Made by a program: the position numbers and the translations under genes | Assembly (NCBI GenBank): GCA_964019155.1 | Contig: OZ025241.1 | Span: 5,708,793-5,772,792 of the forward strand | Direction of reading: 5' to 3' | DNA from: Osedax fenrisi | Taxonomy: Eukaryota; Annelida; Polychaeta; Sabellida; Siboglinidae | Length of the DNA: 64,000 nucleotides | The notes under the pieces: generated by a model | What the model saw: the letters and a program-made list of their open reading frames with translations, nothing else | What the model was told of the DNA's origin: nothing | The model's database searches: none | Shown: positions 45,904 to 55,660 of the stretch, piece by piece | Position numbering within the stretch: position 1 is the stretch's first letter | How the letters are laid out: each line of letters begins with the position of its first letter

Positions 45904-46470
45904 GCGAAGCAGTATCCGGCATACACGTGGCGCTTCGTGTACTCCCTCAGGGAGGCGAAAAGGATATTCACCCCGGCAAGACCAGATATCATGCCCCAGG
46001 CTCGGAAGGTCTGCTACTCCCCCAGAAACACGGATATTTTTTATCCTCCCGGACAACAGGACTCGGCCTGGTTGCCTCGGGTGTTGATCACCCGAGCGCC
46101 GCTCGGCGAACGGGTGATGTGGAGAAAACCCAGGGCCTTCCTGCAATGTATGCGGTAAGGTACTGAGGAACAAGCAGATATTCCTGACTTGTGCGGAGAC
46201 ACGTCACATAAGCAGCATCTGTAACAGTAGCCTGCTGAAGAGAGCCGCTCAAAGCATAGGAGTCTGGCAATGTGTAACGTGTAAAAACACTCAGGTCAGG
46301 TCATTAACCCCGGTAGCATTGCAGGCATCCGTTGCCCCCTTGAGGACCAACATTCTGGTTGGCCAGACGATAGGGGTAGCGAGGAGCCCAGCCGCAGCGG
46401 CCAATACGAGGCTCTGCTACAGGAGCTTGAGGCGCACGACGTGCGCTGTGAGAGCAGTGCACGTTCGAGT
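45904..46470 (+). mobile_element. I/R1-group LINE copy C, 5' end (2A and PHD-like finger)
   Basis: It starts right after copy B's (CAA)12 and aligns with the 5' end of copy A. At 46113-46127 the frame reads GDVEK; shifting by one base at 46127 gives NPGP and then SCNVCGKVLRNKQIFLTC, RHISSIC and VWQCVTC. So here too a 2A-like motif directly precedes a PHD-like C-x2-C...H...C...W-x-C-x2-C finger, with a single-base loss inside the motif. LRTNILVGQTIGVARSPAAA corresponds to copy A's AVVLVGQIVSASPAANL. The copy is interrupted by a hAT relic near 46470 and continues at 48908. Confidence 0.8.
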
Positions 46471-47432
46471 TCAAAGTTTACTCCACGCCTGATATTTACC
46501 ATGTTGATCAATTGACAATAATAGTTAGATATTTAAAAGATGATATAATAGTAGAAAGATTCATTACATTTGTAGAAATACATTCTCATACTGGTTTAGA
46601 CTTGACTAATGTATTATTGAAATTCTTCAAGAAAAATGGAATTAATATAAAGAATTGTCGTAGACAAAGCTATGATAACGCCAGTAACATGTCTGGAAGA
46701 TATAATGGGAAGCAAGCTCATATAAAAATCATAATCCATTAGCTATGTAGATACCATGTGCTGCCTATTCTTTAAATTTAGTTGGTCAATATGCAGTTGA
46801 GTCATCAACAATTGTATCATCATATTTTGCATTTATACAAAGACTTTATACTTTCTTCAATACACCTAAAAGATGGAATGTATTAAGTTCAAGATTAAAG
46901 GAAGCAGGAAATGTTGTAATAAAGAGATTGTGCGGTACACGATGGTCTTCACATACTGATACAGTAAGCGCACTTTCTTATGGATATTCAATCGTTTTAG
47001 ATGTAATAATCAAGATGAAAAAATATAATCTTAATGCGTTATCATAATTGAGCTGAATTATCTATATAAGAGAATGAATGAATTTGAAACTGTTTTGCTA
47101 TGCAAAATTTGGAAGGCTCTGATATGTAGAATATATGCAATAAGCAAAATATTACAGTATAGTGCAATTCAGTTAATGGTAGCCATCAATAATTTAGTAG
47201 CTCTATCAAATTACATAGATAAAAAAAGAAACAATTATAAGGAATTTATATGTATGGCTAAACATGTATGTAAGGCAGAATTTAATGAATCATAAAAACG
47301 AACACAAATTGCAAAGAAATACTTCGATGATGAACCATTGAATACTAATGAGAGTATTACACCAAAAGAAAGATTTAAACGTGAATGTTTTCTACCTATA
47401 TTTGAAAATTTAATTGTTAATTATATAGTATA

Positions 47433-47433
47433 T

Positions 47434-47465
<32 letters not shown>

Positions 47466-48142
47466 GTAGTATAGACGCGTTTATGTATATACTACTAATC
47501 AATTTACTTCGATCTAAATTACTAAAGAAATACGCGTTTCATTCATTTATTATAATTTCCTCGTGGTAACTGTCGATATCAGGTTATTCGCATACGTCTG
47601 CTCGCTTCGACCGCTATCTCAAAAAGGAAGTTCACCTTGGAACAATTCTAGATTTCACGCCCACAATATGTTAAGGGGCGTGCCAGATAAATAATAATAA
47701 TAATACGGTTGGAGTCGGTAGCGCTCCAGAAGCAGGTCGTATCGTCCCAGCAGCAGCTCGTCGGTCGCAGTCGTCGTCGTGGTCGCAGGGTGAAGATCGG
47801 GATACGTGGTGGAGGAAATACGTGGTGACGGAATACGTGGTGGGGGAAATACGTGGTGACGGAATACGTGATGGGGGAAATACGTGGTGACGGAATACGT
47901 GGTGGGGGAAATACGTGGTGACGGAATACGTTGTGGGGGAAATACGTGGTGACGGAATACGTGGGGGGACAGTTATACATAAACATTTCAACAAACACTG
48001 AAAATATCCTAGCGCCTATATTATATATTATATATATGTTATGTAACATTCATGCTCACAATCATCCTGCCTTAATACCACACCGCGCCGCCAATCTAAT
48101 ATAAACTCACTTGAACACACACTCATACAAAATACACTACAT

Positions 48143-48199
<57 letters not shown>

Positions 48200-48236
48200 T
48201 GATTATATATTTATGATAATTATAATTAATATATAG
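47433..48236. other. Insertion inside hAT relic, with 31-bp minisatellite
   Basis: It starts and ends in (TA)n (47430-47464 and 48148-48193). The middle is GC-richer. TGTTAAGGGGCGTGCCAGAT near 47668 and GGAGTCGGTAGCGCTCCAGA near 47710 look like parts of an unidentified element, perhaps an LTR-type fragment. Confidence 0.45.
47802..47970. repeat. 31-bp minisatellite, about 5 units
   Basis: GGTGACGGAATACGTG then GTGGGGGAAATACGT repeats with single-base variants. Minus-strand frames with HVFPPPRIPSPRISP repeats are a by-product of this array and not a gene. Confidence 0.9.
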
Positions 48237-48907
48237 TTGCATTAAAGCAGAGGATTGATGCATATGATGAAGTGGCTACACTATTCGGGTTTATAGGAAA
48301 TCTGAGGACCATTAGCGCATTTCTCTAAATATTTAATCGAAATTAATAGATATAATACAATTACCAAAAAAAATAGTACTATCGGATTATAAATATGTTC
48401 GAAAATTATTGATGTTTATCCTAATATTGAAATTGTATATAGGATATATCTATCTATAATGGTGTCAAATAATACAGGTGAAAGAAGTTTTTCTAAACTT
48501 AAATTAGTAAAAAATTATTTAAGAAATTCTCTCACACAGGAAAAATTATCAGGATTAGCATTATTATCATTGAAGTTTATTAAAAGAAATTGATCAAGAA
48601 AGAATAATTAATATTTTTTCAAAAAATAAAACACGCAAAATAAATATTTAATTAATAACTCTTTTTATTCAAACTAATTATAATCTAAACTATAGTTTAT
48701 AAATATATACCTTTATAAAATATATAAAAATTATACATGTATGCGTACCAGATACGTCGTACATATACCATAAAGATGTTAGTTACCCAAAATTCACTGT
48801 GTATATTTATATTATAGATACATCTAATATGTTTGTTAAATTATAAAAATTAGGGGGCCCATAAATTAAATTTGCCCCGGGCCCATACTTTGCTTAATCC
48901 GGCACTG

Positions 48908-50872
48908 TGCACAGGGTGTGAGAGAATCGCATAAGAGTTGCTCTAAGCTATCAAATACGGAACTGGTCATGGTTCTCGCTGCAGAAGGATGGTTATGTGG
49001 TGGATGTTCGTACAGTGCGAACAGCGTGAGCACGGATCTCGCCGATATCCACTCCATAACCAAGGTAAGGAAGGTCGAAGTTGAACTTCGACAAAACCTG
49101 AAGCTGATGCAGTGGAACGCAAATGGCATCAAGACGAAGATGGTCGATTTAGAAGACAGGGCCAAATCGTCAAAGTCTGATGTCATCATGATCCAGGAGT
49201 CCAAGCTTAGAGCAACTTACCCAGACCCGAAGCTGAAAGATTACACTACGATCAGGAAGGACCGCGGAGTTGGAAGAGGTGGTAGACTCATAACATTCGT
49301 CAAGGAAGACATCCCCTTCACAGTGGTGACCCACACCGAAGCTGTGGAGGGATCGCTGTTGGAGAATCTGCTAGTCAATATCAACTTAGCATCTCTCAGC
49401 AAAACGATGTGCGCCAACGTGTACTGTCCCCCCACAAGAGGGTCTCAGCAAGGTAGTGAGTTCGATACTCGGGAACTACCTTACGCTGAGTATACCATTG
49501 TTGGTGGTGACTTGAATGCCCACTCGAGACTGTGGGATAGTTGGCAGCCGGAAGATAGTCTGGGAGGAAAAGTTGAGGAATGGCTGGTAGAGAAGAACTT
49601 CAGCGTGGCGAATGACGGGGAGGCCACCAGGGTCAACGTCGGGCGGACGTAGCGCAACCGATGTCACTCTTGTCCACAACAGTTGGCTGTATAAGGTGGA
49701 ATGGGGCGTTATGGACTGCATGGGATCAGATCACCTACCGATTTTGATAACTCTCGATATACCGATCACTACGCTCAAAACCACCACTTCAAGGATTTTG
49801 AGGTGGAATTGGAGCAAGGCGGATTTCGAGGGCTTTTCCAACCAGGTAGAAATGGCTGTGCTAGTGCAAAAAGACAGCATTGGTCGAGCTTCACTGGACG
49901 CTAGAATGGCGAGTCTGTTAGTTTCCATTACGGAAGCTGCCAACTCGTTCATTGGAAATGTGAAGTCCTCGACCAATGGTAAGGCATGTATGACTAGGGA
50001 CTTAAGGGAAGCCGTGAAGTATAGAAACTCGATCAGGAGGACACTCGGGGACAACCGCAGGGAGTGGGTTGAAGCCTGTAGGAGTGTCCAGGCTCTGATC
50101 AGCAAGGAGTAGGAGCGAAGATGGGTGGAGTTTCTAGAGGACGCGGCGGACACAGAAGATCCAAACAAGATTTGGAAGGTGGTTAAGTCCCTGAGCGGCA
50201 AGAGCCAGGGATCCACCCGCAATGAGTCCATGGTACACAACGGCCGGTTGTGCACCATTAGTAAAGCCAAGGCTGATGCTTTCATGCAGAGATATGCCGA
50301 AGTTAGCAGGCTGTATATCCCCAAGGCGGACAGGCTGAAGAAGTATGTTCGTCGTCAGCTGAAGGTTCCTTCAGTTGAAGGGGAGAGTTCGTCTCCGTTC
50401 AGTCTGACGGAACTGAATGAAGTAATAAAACGCATGAAAACGAAAGGCGCTCGGGGAGGAGACGGCATCGAGCCTAGAAGCTGTGGGCCCAATTGCAAGG
50501 GAGTATCTCCTGAGCATCTTCAACGAATCGTGGGACTCAGGAAAGAATCCCGCAAGTTGGAGAGTGGCCACAATCATCCCACTTATCAAGAAAGGTAAGC
50601 CAGCGTCACGCATCGACTCATACAGGCCAGTATCCTTGACATCGTGCGTGGCAAAGACGATGGAAAGGATGGTGGCCAGTCAACTGTCATGGCTGTCTGA
50701 AGAGAACGGGTGGTGGAATGATGATCAGGCCGGGTTCAGAGCTGTGCGGTGCAGATCATGTATTGCGGCGTTCGCAGTCCATTAGTAATGGATTCCAGAG
50801 CCAGCCGGCTAATAGGAGTGTATTGGCGCTATTGGACTTCAGCAAGGCATACGATACGGTGTGGAAGAACAG
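48908..50872 (+). mobile_element. I/R1-group LINE copy C, finger 2, endonuclease and RT N-half
   Basis: The first frame (to 49652) has HKSCSKLSNTELVM and GWLCGGC (end of finger 2), then endonuclease: LMQWNANGIKTKM, VIMIQESKLR, ITFVKEDIPF, IVGGDLNAHSRLWDSW and FSVANDGEATRVN. After a 1-nt shift at about 49645 the next frame supplies MGSDHLPILI and RRTLGDNRREWVEACR, with an in-frame TAG at 50110-50112 and continuation NKIWKVVKSLSGK. Shifts near 50480 and 50780 lead through RVATIIPLIKKGKPASRI, DSYRPVSLTSCVAKTMER, DDQAGFR and VLALLDFSKAYDTVWKNR (motif A). There it joins RNase H directly, so motifs B and C (YADD) are gone. Non-functional. Confidence 0.85.
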
Positions 50873-51588
50873 GTTCGCTACAGACAATTGCATCAGCGGG
50901 CTCTCAAAGGGTGACCATTTACACGGACGGTTCCGCGGAGAGTGGTCACGTTTGTGGGGGTATCGCTGCAGTGGTCACGTCGGGCTCTGCATCTGCACCA
51001 ATCCAAATCACCACCAGAATACAGAATGGCATTCGTTGGACGTCATCGTTCGAGACGGAAGTGGCGGCATTTAACTTGGCCATCAAGTGGCTTGCCGAAG
51101 AAGATGACAGGTTTGATCCCGTCATGGTGTGCTCGGACAGCCAGTCGTTGGCATTGGAGGGTTCAGGTAAGTCGGACAAGGCAGGAGTCGCGGAAGTGTG
51201 ACGTGGCCTGTTCTTTCTAAACCGGGAGGTCCTGCTTCAGTGGGTTCCCGGTCACTGCGGACTGATTGGCAACGAATGGGCGGATAACGCTGCGAATAGT
51301 GCGTGGTCTGGTGCATCCTCTACCTCTCCGTCGTTGGGAGGAAGGATTAATTTCAAGGCTGCCAAGGCGATTGTGAAAAGAGAGGTGGTGGACGTAGAGA
51401 TCACGCATAGCAGAACAAAGGCCGTCTATTGCGACACCAGGAGCGACGAACCTCTGACGAGAAGAGAGGCGGTGTTGCTAGTCCAGTTGCGCAGTGGCCA
51501 CTGCAGAAGCCTAGCGGCCTACCGCAACATCATCGACGCGAACTCGCCAGCGATGTGCCCTTACTGCGAAGAATAGTTCGAGACCCTG
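50873..51588 (+). mobile_element. I/R1-group LINE copy C, RNase H
   Basis: Almost the same sequence as copy B: TIYTDGSAESGHVCGG, SFETEVAAFNLAIKWL, VMVCSDSQSLAL, a TGA where copy B has CGA (51198-51200), LLQWVPGHCGLIGNEWADNA, AVLLVQLRSGHCRSL, and CPYCEE followed by TAG (51574-51576). The join to RT motif A lies at the shared word TTCGCTACAGAC, suggesting a microhomology deletion. The CCHC end is split by a TIR element and resumes at 53293. Confidence 0.85.
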
Positions 51589-52770
51589 GGGCCGGTTGCT
51601 CTGGAATATGTCTGGGATTGGCCAGAGACAATCCCAACCAGGACAATCCTTATTTATAGGGATTATTGGGTTGCTCTGGGATTTTGTAAACATATCCTAG
51701 CTGAGCTCAAGCAGGGCAATATTGCTACTAACATCCTTATTTATTCCTTATTTTATTTTCGAATATTTTAAAATATTTAAAATATAAGAATTATATTTAT
51801 AAATTACTTGATCAAAATTCGATTATTAAAGGAAGTACATATATGTACATAGGAGTTTTATATAGCTTCGGAAATCCCATTTAATTTCAAGTAGAATCAA
51901 TAGATAATATATGTATAATAAGTTAACAAAACGATAAGTAAAGTGTTATAGTAAGGGTACTAATTATTTTTTTTAAATTTATTTTCAAATATGTTAAATA
52001 TTATTTGAAATTACTTAATTATACTACCATATAATTTCTAATATGACAGTTAAATTATATTATTATTATCATTAGTTTATTATATTATTTAATGTATTCC
52101 TATTAATACATATTTACATGAATATATTACATATTTAATAAGTAAATATTAATAAAAATGTATTTTATTCAGTTGCATACTATTAATTATACTATTAAAA
52201 TTAATTAAGATATCTATATAGATTCTAGACATAATAAATAATATATTTATAATATGATAACATAATAATAGATAAAATATTATATTATACATATAATTCC
52301 ATTCTAATTAAATCAAAACTATCAAAATTATTAGTAATTATACACAACTTATAAAATCGGATTGATAGTGTAGTGGTTGAGTTAACTCAATTGCTGTATA
52401 CAACGCAGAATTCCTGGCTTCGATTCCCTTTGGAGGTATTTTTTATATTTTATAATATATATTTTTTTAATATAAATAAAAGCATATTAATTGTATAAAC
52501 TATAAAATGTAACATAAAACAAATACAATTCTATTAAATACTATTATTATTATTTAATATTTTATTATCATATCTATTTTATCAAAATAATTTCTAGTTC
52601 AATATAATTCATAATATATAATATTTGTAATATATATTCAACGAATATTACTTCGATATTAACTAATATGTTGATTTTATATATTATTTATAAATTTAAT
52701 TATGTTATACTAATATTATATGATATTATTATTATATTTAAAACTATCTTATACTATAATATATTACATG

Positions 52771-52809
<39 letters not shown>

Positions 52810-53292
52810 TATTATTAAGATGTATACATCGATGTAGATCTACCAATTTAAGTATTATTTATTGAAAATAATTTTGAAAGCAATTAATTGAATATATTTA
52901 TTATATATATATATATATATATATATGGGATTATTATGACTCTATACGATCTATATTTCATATTTTAATATTTTATTATTTTATCCTATGTATTTTAAAT
53001 TTAATAATTACACTTATTTGTGATCCTTATTTGTTCACCTAAGTATCATACAATTGTCCTAGTTTTACACACACATATTTCTAGAGCTACTCGAATGTCC
53101 TACGAATATCCTACGCGCATAAATATAGTTGAAAATACCCAGAGCAACTGATCCTCTAACTATCCTATGCTATTTTTTTTTGCTAGGATAGGACATTGAT
53201 TTGTGTCCAGAGCAACCCTATTTACTGAGAATTATATAGAGATTGTCTCTGGATAGTGATAGGACATTTTTTATTTCCAGAGCAACCGGCCC
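51589..53292. mobile_element. TIR DNA element, family D, inserted in LINE copy C
   Basis: The left end GGGCCGGTTGCTCTGGAATA and the right end (minus strand GGGCCGGTTGCTCTGGAAAT) are inverted repeats. GGTTGCTCTGG boxes recur inside both ends (51667; inverse CCAGAGCAAC at 53128 and 53208), and CAGAGACAATC also recurs at both ends. Comparison with copy B, where the phrase is uninterrupted (GAGACCCTAGAGCACTGGC), shows it was inserted within the CCHC codons. Target duplication is short and unclear (TG or TGG). The interior is AT-rich with no transposase and contains a tRNA-like SINE. Confidence 0.82.
52355..52450 (+). mobile_element. tRNA-like SINE head or tRNA pseudogene
   Basis: TAGTGTAGTGG (52366-52376) fits box A and GGCTTCGATTCC (52416-52427) fits box B, 50 bp apart. 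The 5' and 3' sides do not pair as an acceptor stem. It is distinct in sequence from SINE families A and B. TTTTTTATATTTTATA follows. Confidence 0.5.
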
Positions 53293-53456
53293 ATGGATAA
53301 CTGGCTCCAGGAATGTCCGGCTACTCGGATGAGAAGTATCCGATGTTGCCGGGGGGGGGGCACCCCCTCTCTCAGTCTTGGTGTCAGCACCAAGGGCTGT
53401 TCTGACGTTATGCCGCGGAGTAACATCCGCGTAACGCCCTTATGTCGCAATCAACA
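53293..53456 (+). mobile_element. I/R1-group LINE copy C, 3' terminus
   Basis: NWLQECPATRMRSIRC continues the CCHC end interrupted by element D, then CCCTCTCTCAGTCTTGGTGT and the conserved 3' UTR CGCGTAACGCCC with tail CAATCAACA. The 16-bp target duplication follows directly. Confidence 0.85.
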
Positions 53457-53472
53457 ACGACGTCAACACGAG
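53457..53472 (+). repeat. 16-bp target-site duplication, right copy
   Basis: ACGACGTCAACACGAG, identical to 36911-36926. It directly follows the LINE 3' tail. Confidence 0.85.
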
Positions 53473-54935
53473 CGAAACCTTCGACGAGGTCGTGTTCAGC
53501 TCTGGAGCCCACACGACATTTTACTTTGTCGACTCTCCCGGACCCGTTATCCTGAGATTCTCTTCGAACACTGCCCTGAAGTTAGTTACAATGCATTTAT
53601 CCGTAAACCCGCAATTATGACTAGCATCCACAGAGGACCTAGTCGAGGAGTACCCTAAATGTTTCACACTTATTGGAAACTTTGAGGGTACTTATCGGAT
53701 CGTTGTCGACCCATGCGCACAACCGATCATACATGCACCCAGCCGATATCATATCGCGATGTAGGCGTATTCGGAAAGGACGAACAACAACATGACCTTA
53801 ACCTCCGTCATCTTATGACAGGGCATCGTCTTCAACGAATCGAAATTCTCGTTAAATACCGACATCCTTACCTTCTTTGGTCTCCACTTCGACAAGGATG
53901 GTGTACATTCCGAGCGTGTCAAATCTAACATTTGACTTCACCAGATTAACCGCAGGCCCTCGAGAATTCCTAGGTATCGCGAACTACATAGGAACCTTTA
54001 CAAAAAACCTGGAACACTATGTAAACATCTAAAGAAGGATGTCGAGTATCAGTATTCACCTACCGAAAGATGTTTAATATCGTGAAAGATCGAATATGAG
54101 CATATACCACTATGTCATATTATTACCCAAAGAAGAATTCAACGATTCAAGTATATGCTACAGGACGTGACCACCCTCATACATGATGACAAACTAATGA
54201 CCTTCGATTCAAAGATCCTAAGCCCGGTTGAGACTCATTACGCTAATATCGAAAGAAAGATATTGGTCATGGTCTTTGGATACGAGAGGTTTCACAACTA
54301 CGTCTTTAAAGACGTTTCACAATTGTGACCAGATTCATTGTCCAGTCTGACCACAATCCATTGGAGATGATATCCAGAAAGAACATATTCGCCACACCTA
54401 CTCGACTCCAAAGAATGATACTCCGAGTGAGCAGTATGATATCAAACTCTTCTACAAACCGGGAACAGATATGCCGATAGCGGATGCGCTTTCCCGCCAG
54501 CCATCAGACTCCAGTGAACACATCTACATTGACGCTCAGATCATCCCCGTGCAGTTCGCGACGCAGGACATAGACAATTTGAAATTAGAAACCAGCCGAG
54601 ATGAAACAGTTCAAGCCCTGCTTCACGTAATCCATATCGGGTGGCCTGCAGTATATCGAGACGTTACGAAACACCTTAGAGACTACTGGCCATTTAGAGA
54701 CGAACTCACCACACACGATGGTTAAATCTTGAACGGCCAGTAGGTTATCGCACCTCCAAACTCGCGACGATGGATCTTCAACACTCTACATACACCCCAT
54801 ATGGGAATCATTAAAACATGTTATCTAGCTAGATCACATATTTACTGGCCCGGTATCTCGAAATATATTACATACATGATCCAAACATGTCTCACAACAA
54901 GTGCCGAGAACACGCAAACCAGCAGTATAAAGAAT
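53457..54935 (+). pseudogene. Ty3/Gypsy-like pol remnant (PR end, RT, RNase H, IN start)
   Basis: Pieces follow in order. TFYFVDSPGPVILRF near 53520 is the FYVVDTPGPAILGL linker. FTLIGNFEGTYRIVVDP near 53662 is the start of RT. TFFGLHFDKDGVHSERV near 53870 and REFLGIANYIGTF near 53970 are late RT. ILSPVETHYANIERKILVMV near 54220 is RNase H. MPIADALSR at 54471 leads to GWPAVYRDV and FRDELTTHDG. HMGIIKTCYLARSHIYWPGI near 54795 is the integrase zinc-binding end. The YVDD core is deleted, several stops are present, and no LTR is seen at the right end. With the gag at 36270-36926 it forms one split, dead element of Mag-like type. Confidence 0.78.
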
Positions 54936-55079
54936 GACATTTATTAACATTTATTTATAAAAGTAAAAAACATAAAATTAGGATAGAAAATCAAATTTAT
55001 TAAAAAATAAAGTTGTAACGGTTTTAAACAACATTTTAATAACAGTCGTTAATTTTACAGTGCAAAAATATATATTATA
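54936..55079. other. AT-rich junction
   Basis: A/T-rich DNA between the Gypsy relic and the duplicated Kelch 3' region. Nothing is recognised. Confidence 0.4.
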
Positions 55080-55660
55080 TAATATTAAAATATATTAAAT
55101 ACAAACAATATATAAAATTTCTACAATATTTAACAAATTAAGTAAATTTTTTTAAATGAATATTACTATAAACATATATAATTATAATATGGATCTTATA
55201 AAATAAAGTAGAATGTATAAATAAAATCATACAAATATAATTAAAACAATATTTAAAAATATTTTATTTTTTATATAAAAAAATCATATAAATATCTGAA
55301 TTTGAATATTAATTCAAAATAGTATATAATAGTGGTACTATTTTGTAATGATAAATTCTACATCAGAATAAACTTAGATGATTTAGATCAATAATAATAA
55401 TATAAAAATATATTAAATACAATATATAAAAATTCAAAAATATTAACAAATAAGGTACATTTTTATAAATTTACTAGTCAGAATATGTAAATGAATATTA
55501 ATAAAAATGTATATAAATATAATAAAATAAAGTAGCATGTATAAATATAAACAAATACATTTTAAAATAATTTATTTTTCATATAAAAATCTGAATTTTA
55601 ATATATAAATGATATTATTTTGTAATGATAAATTCTACATCAAAATAAACTTAGTTGTTA
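55080..55660 (-). repeat. Tandem duplication of the Kelch gene 3' end
   Basis: 55340-55390 repeats 55610-55660, with TTTTGTAATGATAAATTCTA and AATAAACTTAG in both. The AT-rich parts (AAATACAATATATAAAA, AAATAAAGTAG.ATGTATAAAT, ATCTGAATTT) also recur at 55080-55330 versus 55400-55600. On the minus strand this means the last codons (KFILM and the stop) plus about 250 bp of 3' UTR are present twice. The distal copy has no coding sequence attached. Confidence 0.75.

Larger units (their letters stand above)
46471..48907 (+). mobile_element. hAT DNA transposon relic (ZMYM1-like), nested in LINE copy C
   Basis: Transposase pieces are in order. YSTPDIYHVDQL (46482) corresponds to the D-S-T-P-D-x-S-H-x-D-Q motif, and VERFITF, CRRQSYDNASNMSGRYNGKQ (46655; the GQ.YDGA.NMSG block) and IPCAAYSLNLVG (46752) follow. 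Then RWNVLSSRLKEAG (46873), CGTRWSS (46932) and RIDAYDEVATLFGF (48252), and finally SNNTGERSFSKLKLVKNYLR (48464), the C-terminal hATC dimerisation block. The right terminus ends GCTTAATCCGGCACTG (48907). The left terminus is missing and stops are frequent. A 0.8-kb block (47433-48236) with TA runs and a minisatellite interrupts it. Confidence 0.82.

Noticed and set aside
45685..46173. Minus-strand 162-codon frame with a leucine run
   Set aside because: The leucine run is the (CAA)12 tail read backwards. The rest is antisense LINE.
47648..48049. HVFPPPRIPSPRISP-type repetitive frames on the minus strand
   Set aside because: Two frames of one 31-bp minisatellite. There is no sign of selection for either.
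49731..50324. Minus-strand 197-codon frame
   Set aside because: Antisense to the LINE copy C endonuclease-linker.
52355..52450. Functional tRNA gene
   Set aside because: Box A and box B fit, but the ends do not pair and the site is inside a transposon. Kept only as tRNA-like.
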